From Holophagales bacterium (GTDB taxonomy: Bacteria > Acidobacteriota > Thermoanaerobaculia > Multivoradales > JAGPDF01): a DNA stretch of 64,000 bases. Positions 51,573 through 60,657 of the stretch are shown here, piece after piece. The stretch is from the NCBI GenBank assembly GCA_016699405.1, contig CP064972.1, positions 2,697,501 to 2,761,500 on the forward strand, written 5' to 3'. A program made the position numbers and the translations under genes. Under the pieces are notes generated by a model that had not been told where the DNA came from, ran no database searches, and saw only the letters and a list, made by a program, of their open reading frames with translations. Within the stretch, counting starts at the first letter, position 1; each line of letters begins with the position of its first letter.

Positions 51573-51600
51573 GCCGCGACCGCGTCCACGCAGCGGGACG

Positions 51601-51636
51601 AAGGGCGAGGTCCGCGAGGGCCTCGCCCTTTCGTTT
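51601..51636 (+). terminator. Intrinsic terminator after ahcY
   Basis: AAGGGCGAGG (51601-51610) pairs perfectly with CCTCGCCCTT (51621-51630) across a 10-base loop, followed by TCGTTTT. It lies 28 bases after the stop. Confidence 0.82.
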
Positions 51637-51732
51637 TGGTGCTCTGGAAGCCACCCGGCCGACCCCGAGCCCGAGCTTTTGCGGCCCGGTGTCGATGGCA
51701 CTGCGCGCCGACGAGCACGGCACGTGGGCGGC

Positions 51733-52374
51733 TCAGGTCAACCGCCGCCACCCTTCGAGCGCCGAGAACAGCGCCACGACGAGCAGCAGCAAGCCGACGC
51801 CGCGTCCGGCCAGGGCGAGTGCGTGCGGCCGTTCGGTGAGCCAGCGACGCGCGCGCGTCGCGGCGAGGACGACCACGCCGTAGACGACGAGCTGCGTCGC
51901 CACGATCACCCCGCCGAGCGCCGCGGCCTGGAGCGGCACCGCCCCCCATTCAGCGCGCACGAACTGCGGAAAGACCGCCAGCATGAAGACGTAGGCCTTC
52001 GGATTGAGCAGGTTCGTCAACACGCCACGGCGATAGGCCGTCGGCAGAGCGACCGCCGCCGCGCTCGTGCCGCGGGTGTCGAACAGCGCCCCGTGGCGCA
52101 CCATGGCCATCCCGATCCAGGCGACGTAGGCCGCGCCACCGACGAGCAGCGCGTTGAACAACCCCGGCAGGACGAGGAGGATGGCGGCGATCCCCATCCC
52201 CCCGATCGCGACGTGAGCCATCGCCGCCGTCACGATGCCGCCGAGCGACGCGAGCCCGGCGCGCCTCCCGCCTCCCAGCGTGCACGCCAGGACGCAGGCC
52301 ATGTCGAGCCCGGGAAGGAGAACGATGCCGAAGACCAAGAGGAAGAAGACCCAGAGGTGCGCCGCGGGGACCAT
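51733..52374 (-). CDS. LysE/RhtB-family amino-acid exporter
   Basis: 213 residues with about six membrane helices. The family start motif is FGIVLLPGLDMACVLACTLG, close to the canonical P-G-P-D; other marks are GGAAYVAWIGMAM and GVLTNLLNPKAYVFMLAVFP. Exports an amino acid or related metabolite. ATG at 52374 gives the usual start before helix 1; the upstream frame is not protein-like. Thirteen bases after the preceding gene on the same strand, so likely co-transcribed. Confidence 0.9.
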   Translation of the reverse strand: MVPAAHLWVFFLLVFGIVLLPGLDMACVLACTLGGGRRAGLASLGGIVTAAMAHVAIGGMGIAAILLVLPGLFNALLVGGAAYVAWIGMAMVRHGALFDTRGTSAAAVALPTAYRRGVLTNLLNPKAYVFMLAVFPQFVRAEWGAVPLQAAALGGVIVATQLVVYGVVVLAATRARRWLTERPHALALAGRGVGLLLLVVALFSALEGWRRLT

Positions 52375-52387
52375 CGGTGCGCTCCGC

Positions 52388-52966
52388 TCAACGGGCTCGC
52401 CGAGCCCAATCCATGACCCAGTTTTCTTTCCAGGTCTTGCCGTCGTCGGACGAGGTGGCCTGATACCAGCGGCACGAGATCGGCGTGATCCGGTCCCAGC
52501 AGCCGCGAACGAGGATCGGCTTGCCGTTGGCGTCGGTGTCGTCGCCATCCCAGGTCCCGACCCCATCGGTGAAGCTGCCCCAGGCCGGCTCGGCGCCGAG
52601 GACGCCGCTGCGGCGGTTCACCCAGTAGTCGCCCCAGAGCTTCCGCTGGACATCGAGCAGGCGAAGGCCCATGCCGCTGAAGTCGCGCTCGGGAATCCGC
52701 AGCTCCTCGACGCTCGCCATGCCGCCGAGCAGCCCGATGACGGTCGCCTCGCCGCGAAAGCGGTCCCAGCGGCCGTCCTTCCATTGACGATGTTCGATCG
52801 TCCACTCGCCGGTGAGGAAGTCGAAGTCGCCGGGCTTGCCGGAGGCGGCCGGCGGAACGGCGGCCTCCCGGGCGGTGGTCGTCATGCCGAGCGTGCCGGC
52901 GACCGTCAGGCCAGCGGCGATCTGCAGGAGGCTCCTGCGCGCGAGCTCCGAAACGTCGATTCCCAT
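52388..52966 (-). CDS. Exported DUF1579-like protein
   Basis: 192 residues of unknown function. The N-terminus has ARRSLLQIAAGLTVAGTLG, a Tat-like signal. The mature part begins DFDFLTGEWTIEHRQW and has RFRGEATVIGLLGGMASVEE and RLLDVQRKLWGDYWVNRRSG, the pattern of small lipocalin-like beta-barrels in the DUF1579 group. ATG at 52966 has GGGAG at good spacing. Divergent from the WYL regulator, which may control it and the LysE gene. Confidence 0.72.
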   Translation of the reverse strand: MGIDVSELARRSLLQIAAGLTVAGTLGMTTTAREAAVPPAASGKPGDFDFLTGEWTIEHRQWKDGRWDRFRGEATVIGLLGGMASVEELRIPERDFSGMGLRLLDVQRKLWGDYWVNRRSGVLGAEPAWGSFTDGVGTWDGDDTDANGKPILVRGCWDRITPISCRWYQATSSDDGKTWKENWVMDWARRAR

Positions 52967-53077
52967 GGGTTCTCCCGTTGCGTGGTCATCGCGGGTCGAT
53001 TCCCGCCGACGCCTTCTGGGGAGACGCTAGGGCCGCTAGCGGACGTTTTCCGCCCTAATCGTTGATACCCTCGCGGC
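52967..53077. promoter_or_regulatory. Divergent regulatory region with CCGCTAGCGG palindrome
   Basis: A perfect 10-base palindrome CCGCTAGCGG lies at 53033-53042. GATACC (53064-53069) just upstream of the WYL start may be a -10. A regulator-target arrangement is suggested by the divergent layout. Confidence 0.38.
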
Positions 53078-54055
53078 ATGAGCTCGTCGACTCGCCGAAC
53101 GCTCGCGGTGCTCGAGCTGCTGCAAGCGCACGGGCTACTGTCGGGCAGAGAGATCGCCCGCCGCCTCGGCGTCGATCCCCGCTCGGTGCGGCGCTACGTC
53201 GTCGCGCTCGAGGAGATGGGGATCCCGGTCACCGCCGAGCGCGGCGCCGGGGGCGGCTACGCGCTGGTGGCCGGCTTCAAGCTCCCGCCGATGCTCTTCA
53301 CCGACGACGAAGCGCTGGCGCTCTCGCTGGGTCTCCTCGCGGCGAGCGCTCTCGGTCTCGGAGCCGCGGCGGCCGGCCTTGCCAGCGCTCGCGCGAAGCT
53401 CGAGCGGGTGATGCCGGCCGACCTGAAGCGCCGGCTGCGCGCCGCCGACGAGACGATGCAACTCGATCTGCCGGCAGGGGGCCCACCGGCGGCGGGCCAT
53501 GTCCTGGCGACGCTCTCCGCCGCCGCCCAGGCGCAGCGGACGGTGCGCCTGGTCTACACCGCGGCCGATCGGAGTCGCACCGCACGCGATCTCGATCCCT
53601 ACGGCCTCGCCTTCCGCGGTGGCTGCTGGTACGTCGTCGGCCACTGCCATCTGCGCCGGGCGAGTCGCACCTTCCGCGTCGACCGCATCGCCACCGTCAC
53701 CCGCACCGCGCGCACCTTCGAACGCCCGAGAGAGTTCGACACTCTCAAGGCGATCTCCACCGCCATCGCCACGCTGCCGCGAGCGCACCGTGCGGAGGTC
53801 CTCCTCGAGACCGATCTTGCGACCGCGAGAGCGCAGATCGCCGCGACGCTCGGCACCCTCGAGCCGGTCGAAGGCGGCGTGCTCCTCTCCTCGCAGACCG
53901 ACGACCTCGCCTGGCTCGCCCGCGAGCTCGCCCGGCTGCCCTTCACCTTCCGACCCAAGGCCCCGCCCGAGCTCCGCGCCGTGCTGCTGCGCCACCTTCG
54001 CGCCATCCGGCGCGCGGTGCTCGCCGAAGAGGCGGAGTCTCCCTCCGCGTCGTAG
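53078..54055 (+). CDS. YafY-type HTH/WYL-domain transcriptional regulator
   Basis: 325 residues. An N-terminal HTH_11-type winged helix (TLAVLELLQAHGLLSGREIA, RLGVDPRSVRRYVVALEEMG) is followed by a WYL domain (about 140-245; LDPYGLAFRGGCWYVVGHCH, FRVDRIATV) and a C-terminal WCX region. The W-Y-L core is present as W-Y-V. Such regulators respond to small ligands or nucleic acids. It is divergent from the DUF1579-like/LysE pair, its most probable targets together with itself. Confidence 0.92.
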   Translation: MSSSTRRTLAVLELLQAHGLLSGREIARRLGVDPRSVRRYVVALEEMGIPVTAERGAGGGYALVAGFKLPPMLFTDDEALALSLGLLAASALGLGAAAAGLASARAKLERVMPADLKRRLRAADETMQLDLPAGGPPAAGHVLATLSAAAQAQRTVRLVYTAADRSRTARDLDPYGLAFRGGCWYVVGHCHLRRASRTFRVDRIATVTRTARTFERPREFDTLKAISTAIATLPRAHRAEVLLETDLATARAQIAATLGTLEPVEGGVLLSSQTDDLAWLARELARLPFTFRPKAPPELRAVLLRHLRAIRRAVLAEEAESPSAS

Positions 54056-54071
54056 CGATCTGCTCGCTGCC

Positions 54072-54303
54072 GTATCGGGCGTGCATGGAGTCGATGTCGT
54101 CGGCGTCGCTAGTGGTGAGGCCGAGGTCGCGCTCGTGGCCGGTGAACCTGGCCCGGACGTCGTCCTGGTTGAGGGAGGTGGCCTCCTTGCCGGTGACGAG
54201 GCCGCTGCGGACGGGTGTTTCTCGCCGGTAGGCGATCCGTGACAGGTCCTTGTTCGGTTTGAGCCTCGAACGGTAGCGAGTGAGAAGAGGGGCGGCGGGA
54301 ATG
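54072..54303 (-). pseudogene. Remnant of an Rhs-family protein (RHS core C-terminus)
   Basis: On the minus strand the frame reads FTGHERDLGLTTSDADDIDS then MHARYGSE (54146 down to about 54063). This corresponds to the conserved end of RHS repeat-associated cores, F-T-G-H-E-R-D...L-D-Y-M-H-A-R-Y-Y. There is no full upstream RHS array, no proper start and the GRFL-S-x-D box is missing, so it is a decayed fragment. The rest of 54056-54405 shows nothing else apart from the GAGGAGG site of the next gene. Confidence 0.55.
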
Positions 54304-54405
54304 GCCGGCGACCCGGACCTACCTGATCGGGTGTTTTGCTGATCCCCGTCCACGGCAGTACAGTTCGAGTCACGACCTGTCTCCTTCAGCCGAGGAGGAG
54401 CGCGT

Positions 54406-57400
54406 ATGGATCATGCGTCCGCACCGCCGGCGAGGGTTCTCGCCGCCTTTTCACTCGCCTTCCTTGCCGTCGTCGCGCCGGGATCGCCCGTGGCTCTTGC
54501 CGAGGCCGTCCCGTCGGGCTCGACCGCCTTGGCTGCTGGGCCTGCCCCGGAGAGCGAACCGCCGGCCGGAGCCTCGGGCGAGGCCGTGGCCCTGCGGCAA
54601 CAGATCACCGACCTGCGCCGGGAGCTCTGGCAGCTCGAGGAGACGCTGGCATTGACGCCGTTCGAGGTGGGGGAGACGGTGACCGGCGCCGAGTCGCGGC
54701 GAGCGGAGATCGGGCGGGTGCTGGAGAGCCTGAGGGCTCGGGTGGGAACGGTTCAAGGAGCCGCTCCCGACGCCGTGATGGAGGAGCTCCTGCGGGCGAG
54801 TGGAGAGAGCGAGTCGTTGCGGGCACGGATCGAGCGGCGGACGGCGCGGCGCAACGCGGTCGGACCGCAGTTGCCGTACTCCCCGCAGCGTGAGCCGGGT
54901 GATCTCGAGATCGTCCCGACCTCGACGCACACCACCTGCGAGACCGCGCTCGAGCCCGGCTCGACCCGTGTGCGGGGGATCGTGCGGCCGGAGGTCTGGT
55001 TCCGGGTGCCGGTACCAAGAGCGATGAGGGTGACGTTCCGGTCCGAAGCGCTGGCCGGGGAATTGGCTCTCTCGTTGCATGATCGCTGCGGAACGGAGCC
55101 GCGCTTGGCCTCGGGCGCGCCGCGTCGCTCCGCGTTCCTCACGACGGCCGTCGTGAAGGGTGACATCTGGGTTCGTGTCAAAGGACGGTCGACGACCGAT
55201 CGTCGGCACGAGACGTTCTCGTTCGAGGTCGTTTTCGCATCGGGAGCGATCTCGGGTCGAGTGACCCGCGCCGACGATGGTTCGGGTGTGCAGGTTCGGG
55301 TGGTTGCGGTGCCGGTCGACAGCTCGAGCCAGCGTGTCGCTCTCACGACGGAGAATGGCGAGTTCCTGATCTCCGGCCTCGCGCCCGGGTCGTACCTGCT
55401 GTCTCTCCGCGACACCGGCGTCCTGGTTCCGGAGCTGTGGAACGACCATCCCTGCGCCGGCGGACCGCCGGTCGGATGTTCGCTGAGCGCCGCGAATCCG
55501 GTCGTTGTCAATGACTCTGCGACCACGATGGGCGTCGACTTCCAACTCGAGGTGGGTGGGAGGATCGGCGGGCGGGTGTTGCTCCGACCCGAAGCGACGC
55601 CACCCACGTCTTCGGCCCTCGTGAAAGTGATGAGCTCGGCGGGGCAACTGGTCGGCTCCGCGGCGACGGATTCGTTCGGGCGCTATCAACTCTCCGGTCT
55701 GCAGGGTGACTACCGCGTGGTGGCTTCGGCTTCCGGCCGGGAGACGCAGATCTTCGATCACGGGACCTGCGCCGGGACCTGCATCCCGTCGAGCGGCGCT
55801 CCGGTCGTGGTCGGGCCGGGTGTCGACCGAAGCGATGTCGACTTCGACCTGAGCCCCCTCGGTTCGATTGCCGGCAAGCTCACGAGCACGACGGGTGAGC
55901 CGATCGCCAACGGCTACGTCTCCGCGAAGATGATGGGTGATCCGAACAACTCGAGGTACACGAACTCGGACGCCAATGGCCGGTACGTGGTCACTCAGTT
56001 GCAGCCCGGGAACTATGTGGTCTCGGCGAGTCCCAGCTACTACGAGGCGAAAGTGTGGGGCGGTGACACCTGCACTTACACGGCCGACTGCTTCACGCAG
56101 TGCAACGATGCTTCCGCAACTCCGGTGACCGCGGCGGTCGGTGTGACGACTTCGGGAATCGACTTCACGCTGCGGCCATTCCCCTCGATCAGCGGCCTGG
56201 TGACGAAGGAGGAAGACGGGGCGCCGCTGCCGGGAGTCATCGTACGCAACACCATCCCCGGATTCTGTCTTTCGACGTGGGACGAGTCGGACGGGGCCGG
56301 AACCTACCGACTCGAATCGGCCCAGCCGCGGGAGCACAGGCTCTTTTCCTCCAACGCCCTCGGGCGCATCGACGAGGTCTACGACGGGTTCTCGTGCGGA
56401 ATCGATGGCTGCTCGTGGTATTCCGGCCCCTACACGCCGGTGCCAGTCACGCTCGACGGGCCGATCGATGGAATCAACTTTGCCCTCTCTCGAGGTGCCT
56501 CGATCCAGGGCGTCGTTCGCGACGTTCAGGGGCAAGGAGCAGTTCTCTGTCCGAACGGTGGCGTTGAGCTCTATTCGGGCACCGGAATGTGGCTCCGGGG
56601 AACCTGTCCAGCCGCGGACGGTAGCTATCACTGGGACGGTCTCCCCGCGGGGACCTACTTCGTCGAGGCCTCGGGCACCGCTTTCGTCGATGAACGGTTT
56701 GACGGCGTCCCCTGCGAGGGCGGTTGCGACGGGGGAACCCCGCTCGAGCTCGCCCTCGGCGAGCAGAGGGGCGGCATCGACTTGACGCTCGACCGCTACG
56801 GCCGCATCTTCGGCACCGTACAAGTGCAGGCCGAGCCGAATACGCTCTGTGAGGGACCGACTGCGGAAGTCGATCTGTGGGACAGCGGCGGGAATCTGCT
56901 GCAGACGGTGAACACGGACGGTTTGGGTCGCTATGACCTCAGGGTTCCGACCTCCTTTCCCGTGCATGTGACGGCACTTGCCTCCCACTGCGAGCGAAGC
57001 CTGTACCCGGGCATCAACTGCCCGGGGCAAGTCGGAGTCGATTGCCTTCTTTCGCCGGGGTCTCGGCTCACGGCGAAGCTGAACGTCGACCTGACAGGGG
57101 TCGATTTCACACTGCGACCGGCACCGGGCCTGCGCGGGCGGGTTCTCTCCGATCCCGATGGAGCTCCGTTGCCCGGTGTCGTCGTCGACCTCTTCGACGC
57201 CACCAGCCACGCGCACGTATGGGCCAAGCAGAGCGAAGCCGACGGGAGCTTCCGCATGGACTTCCTCTGGTCAGGGAGAACGTTCCACCTCGCCACCGAC
57301 AATGGAGCAGGTGCCGTCGACGAGCTCTGGCAGGACATCCCGTGCCCGAACGGCCCAGCACGGCTCGGCCTTTGTGATCTCGGCCTCGCGACGCCGATTC

Positions 57401-57519
57401 GGCTCCGGGAGTACGAGATCGTCGAAGGCCTCGACTTCGTCCTCTCCCCCTGGCCGGTGTTCAAGAACGGATTCGAGACCGGGTCGTTTGTCGGCTGGGG
57501 TGGGATCAGATCGAACTGA
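54406..57519 (+). CDS. Secreted protein with seven carboxypeptidase-regulatory-like repeats, paralogue 1
   Basis: 1037 residues. A signal peptide (about 10-32) is followed by a coiled-coil-like, Arg/Glu-rich segment (about 60-160; LRQQITDLRRELWQLEETLA), a pre-peptidase-like sandwich (about 170-270; TCETALE.GSTRVRGIV, WFRVPVP) and seven Ig-like CarboxypepD_reg repeats of about 100 residues. Each opens like ISGRVT..D or LRGRVLSDPDGAPLPGVVVD and closes with G-[VI]-D-F-x-L. Several repeats carry Cys-rich inserts (DHGTCAGTC, CTYTADCFTQC) that probably form disulfides. The end is VFKNGFETGSFVGWGG. No enzyme domain is seen. The 57555 gene is a paralogue. GAGGAGG precedes the ATG. Confidence 0.8.
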   Translation: MDHASAPPARVLAAFSLAFLAVVAPGSPVALAEAVPSGSTALAAGPAPESEPPAGASGEAVALRQQITDLRRELWQLEETLALTPFEVGETVTGAESRRAEIGRVLESLRARVGTVQGAAPDAVMEELLRASGESESLRARIERRTARRNAVGPQLPYSPQREPGDLEIVPTSTHTTCETALEPGSTRVRGIVRPEVWFRVPVPRAMRVTFRSEALAGELALSLHDRCGTEPRLASGAPRRSAFLTTAVVKGDIWVRVKGRSTTDRRHETFSFEVVFASGAISGRVTRADDGSGVQVRVVAVPVDSSSQRVALTTENGEFLISGLAPGSYLLSLRDTGVLVPELWNDHPCAGGPPVGCSLSAANPVVVNDSATTMGVDFQLEVGGRIGGRVLLRPEATPPTSSALVKVMSSAGQLVGSAATDSFGRYQLSGLQGDYRVVASASGRETQIFDHGTCAGTCIPSSGAPVVVGPGVDRSDVDFDLSPLGSIAGKLTSTTGEPIANGYVSAKMMGDPNNSRYTNSDANGRYVVTQLQPGNYVVSASPSYYEAKVWGGDTCTYTADCFTQCNDASATPVTAAVGVTTSGIDFTLRPFPSISGLVTKEEDGAPLPGVIVRNTIPGFCLSTWDESDGAGTYRLESAQPREHRLFSSNALGRIDEVYDGFSCGIDGCSWYSGPYTPVPVTLDGPIDGINFALSRGASIQGVVRDVQGQGAVLCPNGGVELYSGTGMWLRGTCPAADGSYHWDGLPAGTYFVEASGTAFVDERFDGVPCEGGCDGGTPLELALGEQRGGIDLTLDRYGRIFGTVQVQAEPNTLCEGPTAEVDLWDSGGNLLQTVNTDGLGRYDLRVPTSFPVHVTALASHCERSLYPGINCPGQVGVDCLLSPGSRLTAKLNVDLTGVDFTLRPAPGLRGRVLSDPDGAPLPGVVVDLFDATSHAHVWAKQSEADGSFRMDFLWSGRTFHLATDNGAGAVDELWQDIPCPNGPARLGLCDLGLATPIRLREYEIVEGLDFVLSPWPVFKNGFETGSFVGWGGIRSN

Positions 57520-57554
57520 GTGCAGACGCGAGCGAGATTCCTCTGGAGATGGAC

Positions 57555-60500
57555 ATGAACCCTCGCCCACACTTCCTGCGACGACTCCTTCGAGTGGTCG
57601 TCTGCTGGGCCGGTCTCGTTTCGAGTGCCGGCATGTCCTCGGCCGTGGCCGGACCTGCAGCGCCGAGCGTGGCCGAGCGCGAGAGCCTGCGTCAGCAAAC
57701 AACCGAGCTGCGCCGGGAGCTCTGGCACCTCGAGGAGATGCTGGCGCTGACACCGCTCGAGGTGGGGGAGGCGATCACCGGCGCGGAAGCGCGGCGCGCC
57801 GAGATCGAGCGGGCGCTGCGGGGCTTGGCGACTCGCCTCGGAACGAGGTCCGGTATCGCGCCGGATGCCGCGAGCGAGGAGCTGCTTCGCGCGCGTGGCG
57901 AGCTCGACTCGCTGCAGGCGCGAATCGAGCGGCGGGCGGCGCGGCGAAGCGAGGTCGGACCGCAGTTGCCGTCCGCTCCGACGCGCGAGCCCGGCGATCT
58001 CGAGATCGTCGCCACCTCGACGCACACCACCTGCGAGACCGCGCTCGAGCTCGGCTCGACCCGCGTCCGCGGGATCGTGCGGCCGGAGGTCTGGTTTCGA
58101 GTGAGGGTTCCGAAAGCGACGAACGTGGCGATTCGCGCCGAGGCGCTTGACGAAAGCGTGAGCGTCACCACCTTCAGCCGCTGCGGAGGAGAAGCACTCG
58201 CTTCGTCCGGGTCACCTCTCCAGAACGTACTGTTCACAACTTCAGCCGGGTATGGCGACCTGTGGATTCGGCTCGCTTCGCGGTCGCAGGGCTCGAGGCG
58301 ACACAACACCTTCACGATCGATGCGGCGCTCGATGTCGGCTCGATTTCAGGTCGGGTGACGAGAGCCGACAACGGGGTCGGGGTCTCGACCCAGGTTCAG
58401 GCCTATGTCGAGGCCGGCTGGAGCTACCGGACCACCTACTCGAATGAAGATGGTCAGTATTCGATTCCAGATTTGCCGCCGGGTTCTTACCGAGTCGTCG
58501 TCCCGTACGGGGGCGACCTCGTGGGGGAGCTCTTCGACAATCACCACTGTGCGGGCGGTCCACCGTTCGGTTGCAGCGTAGCCTCGGGTGACCCGGTCGT
58601 AGTGCAGGATTCGACGACGACGCCGGGAATCGATTTCCAACTCGTCGTCGGAGGACACATCGTCGGGCGAGTGCGGTTGGTCCCGGAAGGGACTCCGCCT
58701 GACTCCGCCACCGTGCGGATCCTCACGCCAGGTGGGCAAGACGTGGCGTACGACCTCATCGATCCGTTTGGTCGCTACGCCATCTCCGGGCTCCAGGGCG
58801 AGTACCGTGCCATCGCCGGTGCATCCGGGCGGGAAGGCCAAGTTTACGATCACGTCACTTGTGTCGGACCTTGCTCGGCTGAGCTCGGAACACCGATCGT
58901 CGTCGGTCCGGGAGATGACCGCACGGATGTCGACTTCGACCTGCCTCGGCTCGGAGCGATTGCTGGCCAGGTTCTCGACTCGTTGGGCAGCCCGATCCCA
59001 GGGGCGACTGTCGGCGCCTATGCGGTCAGCACGGGCGGATTCATCGCGTCCGCGACATCGTCAGCGGATGGTGCCTACCTCATCGAGAGCTTGCCGGCCG
59101 GCCTGTACACGGTCACGGCTCGGCCGATGCATCATGAGGCGAAGATCTGGGGAGGCGCAACCTGCACCTACTCGGAATCGTGCTTTCTCGAGTGTTCCGC
59201 AGGGACGCCCGTGTCGGTGTCTCCGCTCCTGACGACGGCGGACGTGGACTTCTCGCTGCGACCGTTCCAGTCGATCGGAGGCTCGGTTCGCCGAGAAGAG
59301 AACGGAGCGCCGCTCGCTGGCGTCATCGTCGCCAACGGGAATGGCTTCTACTGCCAGAGCACGTGGGGCGAATCGAATGTCGCGGGAGAGTATCGACTGG
59401 AGGCGGTGCCCCCGCAGGGGCATCGTTTGCGCACTTCGAACTCGCTCGGCCGCGTCGACGAGGTGTACGACGGATTCAACTGCGGCCCGAACGGCTGCAG
59501 CTCGACCGGGCTGCCGTTTACTTCCGTCCCTGTGAACCTCGACGCTCCCACGGAGGGAATCGATTTCTCGCTGGCCCTCGGAGCCTCGATTCATGGCTTC
59601 GTCCGCGATTCTCAGGGGCAGGGCGTTTCGGTCTGTGGTCTCGGCGGAGCAGTCCGGCTGCTGTGGAACGGCGGCGCGCCCCTCGACGACACCTGCAGTG
59701 GAGCAGACGGGGCCTTCACCTTCGACACGCTTGCCGCGGGAAGTTACCTCGTCGAAGTCCATGCGCCCAGCTACAACAGCGAACGGTGGGACAATGTGCC
59801 GTGTCAGGCATTCTGTACGGGCGGAACTCCCATCTCCATCGCCCAAGGGGAAGAGCGACACGGCATCGACGTTGCTCTCGATCACGCGGGATGGATTCGC
59901 GGCACGGCTCTCTCCGGTGACTCGGCGCGACGTTGCTGGTCCAGTGCTTCCATCGCGGCGATGGACGCAGGAGGGGCCGTCGTTGCTAGTGGCTACGCTC
60001 GCGACGACGGGAGCTTCTTGCTCACCGTGCCGAGCGCGGCTCCGGTTTACGTAACGGCCACAGCGGGCGGCTGTGAGCGCAGTCTCTTCCCGGGTCTGAA
60101 CTGTCCCGGCCAGATCGGTGTCGACTGTCTCCTCGCTAGCGGCACGCCGATCTCGGTCGGCTTGAACCAGGTGGCGGAGAATGTCAACTTCTCACTGCGA
60201 GCGGCGCCGAGTCTGAGGGGGCGAGTGCTCCAAGGCCCGGATGGACGACCTGCGCCGGGGGTCGTAGTCGACGCCTTCCTTGCAGCCGACCACACGAGCG
60301 CCGGCTCCGTTCAGTCTGGAGCAGACGGAAGCTACCTGCTCTTGGCCGGCGCTCCGGGAACGGGCCTCCTGGTCGCGACCGACAACGGCGTCGGCGCCGT
60401 CGACGAGCTCTGGCAGAACGTACCCTGTCCGAACGGTCCCGCCTGGCTCGGCCTCTGTGACCTCAATCTCGCGACGCCGATTCCGCTGCGGGAGTACGAG

Positions 60501-60602
60501 GTCGTCACCGGCATCGACTTCGTCCTCTCCGGCTGGCCGGTGTTCAAGAACGGGTTCGAGAACGGGTCGCTCGTCGGGTGGGGCGGGAGCGTCTCGAATT
60601 GA
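57555..60602 (+). CDS. Secreted protein with seven carboxypeptidase-regulatory-like repeats, paralogue 2
   Basis: 1015 residues, same architecture as the preceding gene: signal peptide, coiled-coil segment (LRQQTTELRRELWHLEEMLA), the shared block GDLEIVATSTHTTCETALEL, seven Ig-like repeats and the tail VFKNGFENGSLVGWGG. Long stretches of DNA around the shared block are identical with paralogue 1, while the repeats have diverged, so this is a tandem duplication. ATG at 57555 has GGAG at 6 bases; ATG at 57549 overlaps that site and is less likely. The gap between the two genes is 35 bases, so they are probably one transcript. Surface or matrix function is a guess. Confidence 0.8.
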   Translation: MNPRPHFLRRLLRVVVCWAGLVSSAGMSSAVAGPAAPSVAERESLRQQTTELRRELWHLEEMLALTPLEVGEAITGAEARRAEIERALRGLATRLGTRSGIAPDAASEELLRARGELDSLQARIERRAARRSEVGPQLPSAPTREPGDLEIVATSTHTTCETALELGSTRVRGIVRPEVWFRVRVPKATNVAIRAEALDESVSVTTFSRCGGEALASSGSPLQNVLFTTSAGYGDLWIRLASRSQGSRRHNTFTIDAALDVGSISGRVTRADNGVGVSTQVQAYVEAGWSYRTTYSNEDGQYSIPDLPPGSYRVVVPYGGDLVGELFDNHHCAGGPPFGCSVASGDPVVVQDSTTTPGIDFQLVVGGHIVGRVRLVPEGTPPDSATVRILTPGGQDVAYDLIDPFGRYAISGLQGEYRAIAGASGREGQVYDHVTCVGPCSAELGTPIVVGPGDDRTDVDFDLPRLGAIAGQVLDSLGSPIPGATVGAYAVSTGGFIASATSSADGAYLIESLPAGLYTVTARPMHHEAKIWGGATCTYSESCFLECSAGTPVSVSPLLTTADVDFSLRPFQSIGGSVRREENGAPLAGVIVANGNGFYCQSTWGESNVAGEYRLEAVPPQGHRLRTSNSLGRVDEVYDGFNCGPNGCSSTGLPFTSVPVNLDAPTEGIDFSLALGASIHGFVRDSQGQGVSVCGLGGAVRLLWNGGAPLDDTCSGADGAFTFDTLAAGSYLVEVHAPSYNSERWDNVPCQAFCTGGTPISIAQGEERHGIDVALDHAGWIRGTALSGDSARRCWSSASIAAMDAGGAVVASGYARDDGSFLLTVPSAAPVYVTATAGGCERSLFPGLNCPGQIGVDCLLASGTPISVGLNQVAENVNFSLRAAPSLRGRVLQGPDGRPAPGVVVDAFLAADHTSAGSVQSGADGSYLLLAGAPGTGLLVATDNGVGAVDELWQNVPCPNGPAWLGLCDLNLATPIPLREYEVVTGIDFVLSGWPVFKNGFENGSLVGWGGSVSN

Positions 60603-60657
60603 GGCGAGCGTAGGGGTGAGGCTCGGGCCGCCCGATCCGGGCGGCCCCCGGAGGCCT

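Noticed and set aside
53943..54353. Minus-strand open frame as a functional gene
   Set aside because: Only a short part resembles an RHS core; the remainder is antisense to the WYL regulator and not protein-like. Treated as a remnant.
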